From: CAZKAP01 sp964550895
GTDB lineage: Bacteria > Bacteroidota > Bacteroidia > Flavobacteriales > Flavobacteriaceae
Assembly (NCBI GenBank): GCA_964550895.1
Contig: CAZKAP010000001.1
Coordinates: 1-64,000 of the forward strand
Direction of reading: 5' to 3'
DNA: 64,000 nucleotides
How positions within the stretch are numbered: position 1 is the stretch's first letter; each line of letters begins with the position of its first letter. Below, piece after piece: positions 52,689 through 61,972 of this stretch. The notes below the pieces were generated by a model. The model was not told where the DNA came from. It saw only the letters and a list, made by a program, of their open reading frames with translations, and ran no database searches. The position numbers and the translations under genes were made by a program.

Positions 52689-53462
52689 TTAGTTTTCGTA
52701 GACCCGTATATAATCCACCACCAGTTCCTGCGGAAAGATGGCGTCGTCTATTTCCGGTCCGCCCAGATTCCCGCCTATGGCCATATTTACCGTAATGAAA
52801 AAAGGCTGAGCAAAGGGCCAGACGGCTTCGGACTTGTCCCTGGGTATAAAGGTATAGACCGACTCCCCATCGACGAAGAACTCCATTTGATCGGGGTTCC
52901 AGTCCATTTCAAAAATATGGAACCCCTCTTCGATATCCGGTACCCCGGTAATTCTCTTGTTTGCCGTCTGCATTCCGTAACTGTCCTGTGAGTGCAGCAT
53001 CGTAAATACCTGCCCGGGTTCCTTACCCAGGTATTCCACGAAGGAAATCTCCCCGCATTGTGGCCATCCCACCGCATCGATATTGGAACCGAGCAACCAG
53101 ATGGCAGGCCAGACACCCTTCCCCTTCGGAAGGCTTGCCCGCACTTCCATACGGCCGTACTGAAACGCAAACTTTCCCCGGGTGGTAATACGGGTGGAGG
53201 TGTAGGTGGTATCTTCCTTTCGCGCCTGGATCACCAGTTTTCCGTCTTTCAGCCGGTGATTCTCCTTGGTGTATAGCTGGGGCTCGTTGTTCCCCCAACC
53301 GCAGAGTTCCGGGCAGCCATCGCCCACCTGGTAACTCCAGCTGGACAGGTCCAGCTCACCGGATTCGAACTCTTCACTCCAGATGAGTCTACTTTCTTTT
53401 GGCCCACAAGAGGACAGCAGGATAAAAATCAAAAGGAGAGCCGCGGGGCTCTCCTTTTTCAT
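52689..53462 (-). CDS. GH16-family lipoprotein (laminarinase-like) with altered catalytic motif
   Basis: 257 residues from the ATG at 53462, which gives a proper lipoprotein signal (KKESPAALLLIFILLSSC, Cys19); an upstream in-frame start at 53591 would overlap the next gene. GH16 features are DLSSWSYQVGDGCPELCGWG, NNEPQLYT, GRMEVRASLPKGKGVWPAIW and MDWNPDQMEFFVDGE. The normal catalytic motif E-x-D-x-x-E is here E138-I-S140-F-V-E143, so the middle aspartate is serine. Both glutamates remain. The enzyme would cut beta-1,3-glucan at the surface, but activity may be reduced or the protein may act mainly in binding. Confidence 0.87.
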   Translation of the reverse strand: MKKESPAALLLIFILLSSCGPKESRLIWSEEFESGELDLSSWSYQVGDGCPELCGWGNNEPQLYTKENHRLKDGKLVIQARKEDTTYTSTRITTRGKFAFQYGRMEVRASLPKGKGVWPAIWLLGSNIDAVGWPQCGEISFVEYLGKEPGQVFTMLHSQDSYGMQTANKRITGVPDIEEGFHIFEMDWNPDQMEFFVDGESVYTFIPRDKSEAVWPFAQPFFITVNMAIGGNLGGPEIDDAIFPQELVVDYIRVYEN

Positions 53463-53544
53463 CCAATGCGTAAGGTTTGGCATGTTTACGTATTTCATGT
53501 CCGTATAAGGAATCAACGGATGGCTAACCGCCGGCATTCCCGAT

Positions 53545-54465
53545 CTATTCCGGAATAAATGTCGAATACCAGGCCAGGGGATCATCTCCATTAAATGGTG
53601 CGCTGATTCCTCGCAGTACCAATCGGTCTTCGGTCAATTCAACGATGCTGTAATTTCCGGAGCTTACGGCAAAATAACTGGCGAAACTGTTACCGAGATT
53701 GAGGGTGGATTGGGTTTCATCGCCATCGGGCGGAATGATTGCAAAACTATCACTGAAAGTGACCAAATCCGTCCTGTCTGTAATATCGCGGCATTCATCG
53801 ACGAACTGTCCGGGCGTCGCATCCGGGAAGAAGCGGTTTACTTCCGTCCAGTTGATGAATACTTCGTTGTTTTCACCCGGCTCCAGCGTGTACGAGTAGT
53901 TGTCATTGTCGTCGTAACTAAAGACCAGTACATCATCGTACAGACAGTCATTTAACGAATTCGCTCCTGCACTGAAGAACTCAGGGAAGTCATTGGTTAA
54001 AGGACCAACGCCGAAGTGGCCTCCTTCGTTTTGATTCCAGACCCATCTTTTTTCGCCATCACCGGCGATCCTCTGCAGGGTTTCCGGATCGATAAGCAGG
54101 CGAACATCCAACTCAAGGCCTTCGGTGAGGCTCGAACTCAAGCCCCCGGCATTAAATGCCAGCAGGGTTACCGGAGCGGTGTATTCCCCTGAGCGCGTAT
54201 AACGGAATGCAGCGGACTGCCCCGGTGTCAAAACTATAGGAGGACTTCCCGGATTGAAAATCACGTGGAAATACAACACGTTATTACCGGAAGGCGTTAC
54301 GGTTACGTTCCCGGATTGATCCGAGGCGATCTGAGCGTTCAGCGACAAGTTGGTGGGCACCACCAGATCACTGATATTTAAATCGGGCTCCTCTTCCTGA
54401 CAGGCGTAAAAGAGGCCTGCCATAGCGAGTAATACCCAAACCAAATGCTTATTCATGATTCTCAT
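53545..54465 (-). CDS. surface glycan-binding lipoprotein (SusE/F-position)
   Basis: 306 residues, signal ending LFYAC (Cys22) followed by an acidic EEEPD lipoprotein export-type tail. A PKD/Ig-like domain spans residues 35-120 (TNLSLNAQIASDQSGNVTVT). The C-terminal domain (130-306) has the sequence WVWNQNEGGHFGVGP, typical of proteins encoded behind SusD in beta-glucan loci. It has no enzyme motif, so it most likely binds the polysaccharide at the cell surface. It is 3 bases after the 897-residue binding protein and 82 before the GH16. Confidence 0.78.
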   Translation of the reverse strand: MRIMNKHLVWVLLAMAGLFYACQEEEPDLNISDLVVPTNLSLNAQIASDQSGNVTVTPSGNNVLYFHVIFNPGSPPIVLTPGQSAAFRYTRSGEYTAPVTLLAFNAGGLSSSLTEGLELDVRLLIDPETLQRIAGDGEKRWVWNQNEGGHFGVGPLTNDFPEFFSAGANSLNDCLYDDVLVFSYDDNDNYSYTLEPGENNEVFINWTEVNRFFPDATPGQFVDECRDITDRTDLVTFSDSFAIIPPDGDETQSTLNLGNSFASYFAVSSGNYSIVELTEDRLVLRGISAPFNGDDPLAWYSTFIPE

Positions 54466-54468
54466 CTT

Positions 54469-57162
54469 TTACTGTTGAGTAACATCGTCGATATAGTAAA
54501 TCGAGCCATCGGCCGGAGCCTGGGCCACGTCGTCGAAATCCGGGAAGATCACGATTTTATCATATGCCTCCGACGGATTAACCACACCACTGAAGTCAAA
54601 GGTCAGGGTGGTCCATTCGTTGGCATTGGCCACAGTCTGATCCAGAGATACGGTTGGGCCACCGCCGCCACCTTCCTTCTCGAGCTGGAAGCGAACGTTG
54701 ATCCCCGCCTTGGGTGACCATATCTTTATGGTGAAAGTGGTTTTGCTCGAAAAATCAATATCGGTATCAAACACGTTAAACATCCCGGAATACCAGGCCG
54801 CTCCGGTGACTTTGTTAAACTCGTATACGTTGGCCGAAGGATTCCCATTGGTATCAGGGTTCGCAATGATTTGACCGGTTACGCCGTCCCCCGACTCGAA
54901 AACTCCGGTAAAGCCTACTGAATTTTCAAAGTCGAACGGGTCGATTTCGGCTACGGAACTTCCACCGCCTCCGCCGCCAGTGGTAGTAGCGAGGTCATCC
55001 ACAAAGAAGAGTTCTCCTGCTCCGGCTGCACCGAAATCGGGGAATACCACGATGCGGTTGTAGTCGATGTCTGTGCTGAAGGCTCCAAACGATGTCATAT
55101 CGAAGGACAGCTCTTCCCACTGGTTCGCCACCGTAGTGGTTGCCTGTACTTCCGCAAACACGGTAGGATTGCCATTGCCGTCAGGAGGTGAGGTCGTATC
55201 CTCGATCTTAACCAGGAAATTCACTCCTGCCCTGGGCGACCAAGCCTTTAGCGTAACGGTGGTTCCTCCGGTCCAGTCAATAGGCCCACTCAGTGTAAGT
55301 GATCCCCCGGCGAAGGTTTGAGCACCCGCCGGCTTCTCGAACTGAGTCACCATCATACTGGTATTGATGCCGGACATATCCGGATTAGCTATAACGGTAA
55401 CCGGGATTGGTCCGAAATCGGCATTACCGAATGTGGTCCAGGTATAGTCGATTCCGCTTGCTTCGAAATCTATGGGTAGCTGCGGCAAAGCGAGCTGTCC
55501 CGTCCCTTCGATCTGAACGTCATCATAGTAGTAGAACTCGTCCTGACCGGTCTGACCGAAATCTGGGAACAATACGATGCGGTCGAAGTCGATGTTGGTA
55601 TCGAATGCACCTGCTACCGGATTGGTCAGATCGAATGTGAGTACTTCCCACTCATTCGCCACCGTAGAAGCCACATCCACTTCCGCAAATACCGTTGGGT
55701 TTCCGTTTCCATCGGCAGGAGAGGAGGTATCCTCGATCTTGAGCTTGTTCACCGTGCCCACACGGGGAGACCAAACCTTGATTTCGATAGTCGTTCCTTC
55801 GGTAAAGTCAATCGGACCATCAAGCTGAAGGGATGCACCGGCAAAGGTCTGTGCCCCCGCCGTCTTGTGGATCTCGACGACTTTAGCACTCGTGTTGGCG
55901 CCCGAGGCGTCGGGATTGTCAATAACACTCACTGGTACGGGTCCGAAATCGGCGGCGCCGAAGCCAGCCCAGGCGAAATCGAAATCCATAGACTCAAAGG
56001 TCAGTGGCAGCTGCGGTAATGGAAGCGAGGTAACCGGTTTCTCGATATCGTCTACGTAGAAGGTACCCGCCGTGGAAGAACCGTTGAAGTCCAGGAACAG
56101 GGAAAGGCCGTCGTACTCGCCTTCGGGAACGAATGGCTCGCCCACTCCCTGAGACCCGTCGATAAAGCTCTTTACCGCATCGGTGGCGAAGTCGAAGGAA
56201 AGCATCTCCCAGCCGGTACCTCCGTGCTGAACCAGTACCTCGTTAGCCCGTTCACCATTCGGTCCTTCTTCGAGTTTAAGAAGCACCGGGAAGGCGACGT
56301 TGGACCAGACTTTCATCGCTATCACTTTATCCGGCGTGCTGAAGTCGGCCGGTTCGCTCAGTGTCCAGGTGGCACCCTGGAACAGATCTCCAACCGTGGT
56401 GATCGCTCCTACATTGGACTCCACTGCATTCGCTCCACTCGGGTCAGGATTGAGGATCACCTCGTAACTGGCACCACCGAAGCCTGTAGCCGCATAGTTA
56501 ACATTGGCATCATCGAAGGTTATGGGAAGCACCAGAGGGTCTGAGGCTCCTGTAATCGTTATGGTCTCCTCCAGTTCAATAGTCGTGGCACTGGCGCCTC
56601 GCGCTACAACGCGAATGGTATAATCACCCGCCTCTGCATAAATCTTAGTGGCAGACTCACCGGCCATGATCGTTACGGGAGTCTCTTCCTCCACGTCTCC
56701 GAAAAAGACGTCGAAAACAGTCGCATCATTAGCCGTTGGCGTAACGGTAACCTCGAATGGGTTATCATTCGATATTTCGGCGGTAAAGGACAGATTCGAA
56801 GGAGGAGTAAACGAAACCGTAATCACCCGGCTCAACTCACTGGTCAGGCCTGTGGGTCCAACGGCAACGATCCGAAGGGTAAACACTCCCTCTGCGTAAA
56901 CGTGGGTTACGGTTTCACCCGGAGCCACATCTGTAGGTGTTTCGTTCTCAGCATCGCCCCAGAAAATATCGAATGACGAGGCGCCTACCCCTGTTGGAGT
57001 TACGGTTACGGTACCTGAGTCATCATCGGAAATATCGAAGATGGCACCCAGGTTGGACGGGGCAGAGATGCCGTCCAGTACGATGTTGATTTCTTCCTCC
57101 TCGCAGGAAACGAGCACCAGCGACATGCTGAGGAAGGCAAAAAGATATCTGAATAGTTTCAT
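54469..57162 (-). CDS. multidomain surface glycan-binding lipoprotein with four repeated CBM-like modules
   Basis: 897 residues. Lipobox VLVSC (Cys20) plus acidic EEEE tail, the outer-surface lipoprotein export signal. Two PKD-like domains (33-118, 119-205) are followed by four related beta-sandwich modules at about 210-375, 378-553, 556-726 and 735-897. Each has an LPLTFE-like start, a KVWSPR strand and an IVLFPDF...YYYDDV end. The second and third are close duplicates; a Gly6 linker lies before the fourth. No catalytic motif is seen. It is expected to bind glucan for the SusC/SusD importer just upstream (18 bases after SusD). Confidence 0.82.
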   Translation of the reverse strand: MKLFRYLFAFLSMSLVLVSCEEEEINIVLDGISAPSNLGAIFDISDDDSGTVTVTPTGVGASSFDIFWGDAENETPTDVAPGETVTHVYAEGVFTLRIVAVGPTGLTSELSRVITVSFTPPSNLSFTAEISNDNPFEVTVTPTANDATVFDVFFGDVEEETPVTIMAGESATKIYAEAGDYTIRVVARGASATTIELEETITITGASDPLVLPITFDDANVNYAATGFGGASYEVILNPDPSGANAVESNVGAITTVGDLFQGATWTLSEPADFSTPDKVIAMKVWSNVAFPVLLKLEEGPNGERANEVLVQHGGTGWEMLSFDFATDAVKSFIDGSQGVGEPFVPEGEYDGLSLFLDFNGSSTAGTFYVDDIEKPVTSLPLPQLPLTFESMDFDFAWAGFGAADFGPVPVSVIDNPDASGANTSAKVVEIHKTAGAQTFAGASLQLDGPIDFTEGTTIEIKVWSPRVGTVNKLKIEDTSSPADGNGNPTVFAEVDVASTVANEWEVLTFDLTNPVAGAFDTNIDFDRIVLFPDFGQTGQDEFYYYDDVQIEGTGQLALPQLPIDFEASGIDYTWTTFGNADFGPIPVTVIANPDMSGINTSMMVTQFEKPAGAQTFAGGSLTLSGPIDWTGGTTVTLKAWSPRAGVNFLVKIEDTTSPPDGNGNPTVFAEVQATTTVANQWEELSFDMTSFGAFSTDIDYNRIVVFPDFGAAGAGELFFVDDLATTTGGGGGGSSVAEIDPFDFENSVGFTGVFESGDGVTGQIIANPDTNGNPSANVYEFNKVTGAAWYSGMFNVFDTDIDFSSKTTFTIKIWSPKAGINVRFQLEKEGGGGGPTVSLDQTVANANEWTTLTFDFSGVVNPSEAYDKIVIFPDFDDVAQAPADGSIYYIDDVTQQ
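54985..56030 (-). repeat. tandem duplicated module of about 530 bases
   Basis: Bases about 55495-56030 and 54985-55495 encode two near-equivalent modules sharing DFGPVPV/DFGPIPV, GAQTFAG, DGNGNPTVFAEV and the VLFPDFG/VVFPDFG segments. Similarity extends to the DNA, so the duplication is relatively recent. Confidence 0.8.
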
Positions 57163-57180
57163 CTTAAGTTGAGTTTAGTA

Positions 57181-58671
57181 TTAGTAGCCTGGGTTCTGAT
57201 CCCAACGATTTCCGGCTAATTCGATTTCTATTAAGGGTATAGGGAATAATTCGTGCTTACCTGCCTGGAATCCGGTTATGGTTCCGGCGGCACGGCCCGT
57301 CCTGACCAAATCGAAGAATCGGTGTCCTTCTCCGACTAATTCCACGCGGCGTTCCTGATAGATAACGTCGGTGAGAGCCGACCCTGTAGCAGAAATATCG
57401 GACAGTCCGGCACGGCTGCGGACACGGTTGACATACTGCTGTGCCGTCCCATCGTCTATACCTCCCCGGTTGAGCGCCTCAGCAGCCATCAGTAGCACAT
57501 CGGCAAAGCGAATAGCCCGATAGTTATTGGGGTTCGTCAGGTTCGGGTCACCGATGTTGGCATCCCCCTGGCGGGCGATGTACTTTCGATTGTAGAATCC
57601 AGTATGCTCGAAGCCCTCGACGAAATCCACGTCGTTATTCGGATCACCGTCATCGGCAAATTGAGCCTGCCAGGCATTGATATTCAGTATGGCTATATCC
57701 CTTCTCAGGTCCCCTGGCTCAAAGGCATTGTAGGTCTCCTGAGTCGGTACGTTGAAGCTAAAACCGGATTCGAAAAGGGGTCCGGAATAATTCCGGATAC
57801 CGTTGAATCCTACAGCCACATTACCCTCGCTACACTGCAGACATCCAAAACCTGCTCCTTCCAGATCCGAATACTGCACTTCGAATACGGACTCGATGGT
57901 GTTTTCATTGTCGTTCTCGAATAGGGTCGAGTAATCGGCGATCAAATCGTAATTGCCCGAATTCACTACCTGCTGCAGTACGGTGGCGGCCTCTGAAAAC
58001 TTATCCTGATAGAGGTAAGCCTTACCCAGCAGCGCCTGGGCTGCACCCTGAGTGGCGCGACCTACTTCGGACTGAACGGCCGGCAGGTTCTCTGAAGCAA
58101 ATATCAGGTCCTGTTCGATCTGGGCGTACACTTCGGCGGCCGGAGTTCGAGGTACCACATCTTGGTCGCCGAATCTCAGCCTGCGGTCGACGGCCAGTGG
58201 CACGTCACCAAACCACTTGACGAGTTCGAAATAGTAATACGCCCGCAGGAAACGCGCCTCGGCAAGAATCACATCCTTACCCGCAAAGTCGGTTTTGTCC
58301 CGGAATTCCAGGATGTAATTGGCGCGGTTCACGCCGGCAAACATCCAACTCCACAAATTTCGGAGCTGTTCGTTTACATCGTTGTGGACCATGTCGTCGA
58401 TTTCCTGCCATCCGGGAACATCCGTGGCAGACTCCCCTCCACAAAGGGTATTGTCCGAGGCGATTTCGCCCAGGATGACATTCAGATAGGTACTCTGCAG
58501 GAGATCGTAGGCGCCGATCAGGGCCAGCTCGTAATCTTCCTGAGAGTTAAAAAAGTTCTCTGAGTCCTCGTTAAATGAGTCCGGCTGTATAAAATCATCG
58601 GTGCATCCGAAGAAGAATAGGCCGGCCAGGACCGTTCCGAATAGGGTTTTTCTCTGTATACCGAATTTCAT
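57181..58671 (-). CDS. SusD/RagB-family glycan-binding lipoprotein
   Basis: 496 residues. Lipobox GLFFFGC (Cys23). SusD features: N-terminal NSQEDYELALIGAYDLLQST, the helical TPR-like core (ARFLRAYYYFELVKWFGDVP), and the C-terminal RFADVLLMAAEALNRGG, VNRVRSRAGL, YQERRVELVGEGHRFFDLVR. It caps the SusC channel and captures the oligosaccharide. It follows SusC by 7 bases and is followed by the binding lipoproteins. It is paired with the adjacent SusC, so the complex is complete. Confidence 0.94.
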   Translation of the reverse strand: MKFGIQRKTLFGTVLAGLFFFGCTDDFIQPDSFNEDSENFFNSQEDYELALIGAYDLLQSTYLNVILGEIASDNTLCGGESATDVPGWQEIDDMVHNDVNEQLRNLWSWMFAGVNRANYILEFRDKTDFAGKDVILAEARFLRAYYYFELVKWFGDVPLAVDRRLRFGDQDVVPRTPAAEVYAQIEQDLIFASENLPAVQSEVGRATQGAAQALLGKAYLYQDKFSEAATVLQQVVNSGNYDLIADYSTLFENDNENTIESVFEVQYSDLEGAGFGCLQCSEGNVAVGFNGIRNYSGPLFESGFSFNVPTQETYNAFEPGDLRRDIAILNINAWQAQFADDGDPNNDVDFVEGFEHTGFYNRKYIARQGDANIGDPNLTNPNNYRAIRFADVLLMAAEALNRGGIDDGTAQQYVNRVRSRAGLSDISATGSALTDVIYQERRVELVGEGHRFFDLVRTGRAAGTITGFQAGKHELFPIPLIEIELAGNRWDQNPGY

Positions 58672-58678
58672 GATGATA

Positions 58679-61600
58679 TCAGAATTTTAAGTTTAATCCA
58701 AGAAAATAGCTGCGGGCTACCGGATAGACTCCATTGTCGATACCCCCTCCGATGGAGGCACCGGAATCGATGGCCGGATCAAATCCGCGATACTTGGTAA
58801 ATGTGTACAGGTTGTTGGCGAGCAGATAAATACGAAGGCTCTTGGCTCCCATTTTATCCACTATGGACGAGGCCGGGAAAGTATAGCCAATCTGAGCATT
58901 CTGGATTCTCACAAAAGAACCGTCTTCCACAAAATAATCGGAGAACAGGTTGTTCCCTGTGGCTCCTGTAGTCACTCGTGGCTCGAAATTGGAAGTGCCC
59001 TCTCCTCTCCAGCGGTCCAATCGGTAGACCGAGAGGTTGGTGAAGTTCTGCTGGCGCTCGTAATTCCTTACCAGCTCATTGCCCAATTGTGCAAAGGCAT
59101 AGGTAGTGAAGTCCCAATTGCCCACATTTAATGATAGGTTTAGACCCATGGTGGCATCGGGCAAGGGATTACCGATATTGGTACGGTCCTCGCTGTCAAT
59201 TACACCATCCCCGTTCTGGTCCACGAATCGAATATCACCTGGAGCAGCGGCCGGGAACTGTGTGGCATGCGCATTGACCTCATCCTGATTCTGGAAAATC
59301 CCGTCCGTCTCAAAGCCGTAGAAATAACCAATGGGTAGGCCATCTTCCATACGGGAGGGCGGATCCTGCCCTATGCCAAAGGCACCACCGGGAATAAACC
59401 CTACCCCATTATTGACCGAAATCACCTCGTTCTCAAGGAGGGTTAGGTTGTAATTCAGCGAGAAACTGGAGTTCTCACCCAATCGCTGATCGAATCCGAG
59501 GGCAAACTCCAGGCCTCGGTTTTCGATGGTCCCCGCATTGACAAACGGAGGGCTGCTACCGGGGGCCGCAGCACCCAATATACCGGACACCGGAGGAGAT
59601 ACCAGCAAGCCCTCAGTCCTTCGCTGGAAGTAATCCGCAGTAACGGACACCTTATCATTGAGAAGGTTCATGTCCAGACCGACATTAAGGCTTTTCAGTT
59701 CCTCCCACTGTATCTGTGGATTCGATAAGGCACCTTCTGCCCGTCCAAAGATCAGGGCGTCGTTGTAGACGTAGGTTGCCTCACCGTTCAGCAGGCTTCG
59801 GAAGCGATTGGTGCCAATTCGATCGTTACCGACCACACCGTAACTGGCCCTGAGTTTAAGGAATGAAATCAGGTCATTATCCCTCATGAAATTCTCTTCG
59901 GACAGCACGTATCCAATGGAACCGGAGGGGAAATACCCGAAGCGGTTATCTGGCCCAAAGGCGGTGGAACCATCCCTTCGTATCAGACCGGAAATCAGGA
60001 TCTTATTCTTATAGTTATACTGTGCCCGTGCGAAGAAAGAAAGCAATCGAGCATCAAACTCATTGCTTATGCCGGGTATGGGACGAGATTCTACGTCCGA
60101 TGCGTTGCCTATAAAGGCGTCGCTGAACCGATTGCTCGCGATATCGAATCCGAATGCGCTTGAAGAGTCCCCGCGTGTGCGGAACACGGAGGTTCCCAGG
60201 GTCACATCCAGTTTGTGATCGTCATTAATGCGTTTGTTGTAGTTGAGAAAGGCATCGAAGGTGTAGTCAAAGAAGAGTGATTTTCCAGAATTCACCTGGT
60301 TGCGGTCCACGTTAAATACCTTACCGGCACCGTAGAATTGCAAGGGATTAAAGCTGCGGAAGAACACCTCAGAGTAATTGAATTGAACGCTGGCTTCAGC
60401 GGATAGGCCATCTAACAGGCCGTCGGCATCGTATTTAAGTCCGAACTTCCCACTGATCCGCTCCACGTCCGTATCGCTAAACTGATTGGCAATCTGGGCC
60501 ACCGGGTTGACCACCTCGTTACCCGTGCCCTCGGACAGGGTAAAGGTACCGTCGGGGTTCCGCACATCGAAAGTAGGTGCGTTGTTCACTGCATTGAAGA
60601 GTACACTTCCCAGGCCACCGCCCCTGATCAGGCCTGTTCCCTTGGTTTCGGTGCCCGTGTAGAGCAGGTTCGTTGTGAGATTCAGATTTTTAACCAGATC
60701 ACGGTTGTAATTCACCCGGCCCGTCCAGCGACTGAACCCTGAACTCGCCCCACCGATGATACCGCTCTGACTCAACATGGATGAACTGGCGGAAAAGTTG
60801 GACTTTTCATTACCCCCGCTCACCGTTATGCTGTGGTTTAATATAGGAGCCGCACCAAAGATTTCGTCCTGCCAGTCGGTACCGGCGCCCAGGTCGTTAA
60901 TCTGGGGGAAGGGGGGATTCTGACCCCCGGCGGCGAAGGACTCGTTGATCAGGACAGCATACTCAGTGGCATTCAGTACCGGGAGCCTGCGAGCCGTTTC
61001 CTGGTACCCTCCGTAGGCATCATATGTAAAAGTCAAGCCTGTATTCCTGCGGCCTGTCTTAGTGGTGATCAGGATTACACCGTTTGCAGATCGCACACCA
61101 TAAATACCCGCCGTCGCATCCTTAAGTACGTTGATGCTTTCGATATCATTGGGGTTGATCACACTCAGGTCCTCGATTACGTTTCCGTCTACAAGGATCA
61201 ACGGGCGGGCATCCCCATTGGTGCTGATACCACGAATTCTGATATTAAGTCCAGCACCGGGCGCCCCTGAAGTGGAGGTGATCTGAACCCCGGCAACCTG
61301 TCCCTGTAAGGCCTGCTCCACCCTTTGAGGATTGAGTTCCTCTATGGATTCCGAGCTGACCACGGATACAGAACCGGTCAATTCCTTTTTGGTACTCGTA
61401 CCATAACCGATAACGACCACTTCGTCCAGTTGGGCGGCATCCTCCTGCAGGGAAACATTTATGGTCGTCTGGTTACCGACAGTGACTCGTTGTTCTTTGA
61501 ATCCCACATAGGAGAAGATCAGAACGTTCTCCGGGCTGAGGCCCGAAAGGGTATAGTTACCGTCAAAATCTGTTGAGGTCCCGCCTCCACCTTCCACAAG

Positions 61601-61723
61601 TACGGTGGCACCGGGCAATGGCTCGTTTGTAGTGGCATCATACACCGTTCCGCTTACGGTCACCTGCCCGAACAGAGCGGGGGTAGACAGCGCGAAAAGT
61701 AGCCACAGGAGTTTCGACTTCAT
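58679..61723 (-). CDS. SusC/RagA-family TonB-dependent outer-membrane transporter
   Basis: 1014 residues from the ATG at 61723 (MKSKLLWLLFALSTPALFGQ signal); an upstream ATG at 61744 adds 7 residues. A CarboxypepD_reg domain (VSGTVYDATTNEPLPGATVL) is followed by the TonB-box-like VVVIGYGTSTKKELTGSV, the plug with GLNIRIRGISTNGDARPLIL and VLKDATAGIYGVRSANGVIL, and the 22-strand barrel ending GLNLKF. It imports oligosaccharides using TonB energy. It is the first gene of the polysaccharide utilisation operon, 249 bases from the regulator. Confidence 0.95.
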   Translation of the reverse strand: MKSKLLWLLFALSTPALFGQVTVSGTVYDATTNEPLPGATVLVEGGGGTSTDFDGNYTLSGLSPENVLIFSYVGFKEQRVTVGNQTTINVSLQEDAAQLDEVVVIGYGTSTKKELTGSVSVVSSESIEELNPQRVEQALQGQVAGVQITSTSGAPGAGLNIRIRGISTNGDARPLILVDGNVIEDLSVINPNDIESINVLKDATAGIYGVRSANGVILITTKTGRRNTGLTFTYDAYGGYQETARRLPVLNATEYAVLINESFAAGGQNPPFPQINDLGAGTDWQDEIFGAAPILNHSITVSGGNEKSNFSASSSMLSQSGIIGGASSGFSRWTGRVNYNRDLVKNLNLTTNLLYTGTETKGTGLIRGGGLGSVLFNAVNNAPTFDVRNPDGTFTLSEGTGNEVVNPVAQIANQFSDTDVERISGKFGLKYDADGLLDGLSAEASVQFNYSEVFFRSFNPLQFYGAGKVFNVDRNQVNSGKSLFFDYTFDAFLNYNKRINDDHKLDVTLGTSVFRTRGDSSSAFGFDIASNRFSDAFIGNASDVESRPIPGISNEFDARLLSFFARAQYNYKNKILISGLIRRDGSTAFGPDNRFGYFPSGSIGYVLSEENFMRDNDLISFLKLRASYGVVGNDRIGTNRFRSLLNGEATYVYNDALIFGRAEGALSNPQIQWEELKSLNVGLDMNLLNDKVSVTADYFQRRTEGLLVSPPVSGILGAAAPGSSPPFVNAGTIENRGLEFALGFDQRLGENSSFSLNYNLTLLENEVISVNNGVGFIPGGAFGIGQDPPSRMEDGLPIGYFYGFETDGIFQNQDEVNAHATQFPAAAPGDIRFVDQNGDGVIDSEDRTNIGNPLPDATMGLNLSLNVGNWDFTTYAFAQLGNELVRNYERQQNFTNLSVYRLDRWRGEGTSNFEPRVTTGATGNNLFSDYFVEDGSFVRIQNAQIGYTFPASSIVDKMGAKSLRIYLLANNLYTFTKYRGFDPAIDSGASIGGGIDNGVYPVARSYFLGLNLKF

Positions 61724-61972
61724 ATTAATTAAGTGATTTGCCATCTAATGTAGGGCAGAACCTTAATATTTTCATAAAAATCTGCACTACAAATAACATA
61801 CAACACAAAAATGATGTAGGTAATTTCAGATATTAGCAACCCCGACCCGTCAAAACTGCGATTATTCTAAGGATTTACTAGGTTGGACGATAAATATTTA
61901 TTTAAAATATTCTTCCCAAAAGCAGCCTTGTAGTGCTAATGTTTGGGTAAGTACTTAAACGATTTCGAAACA

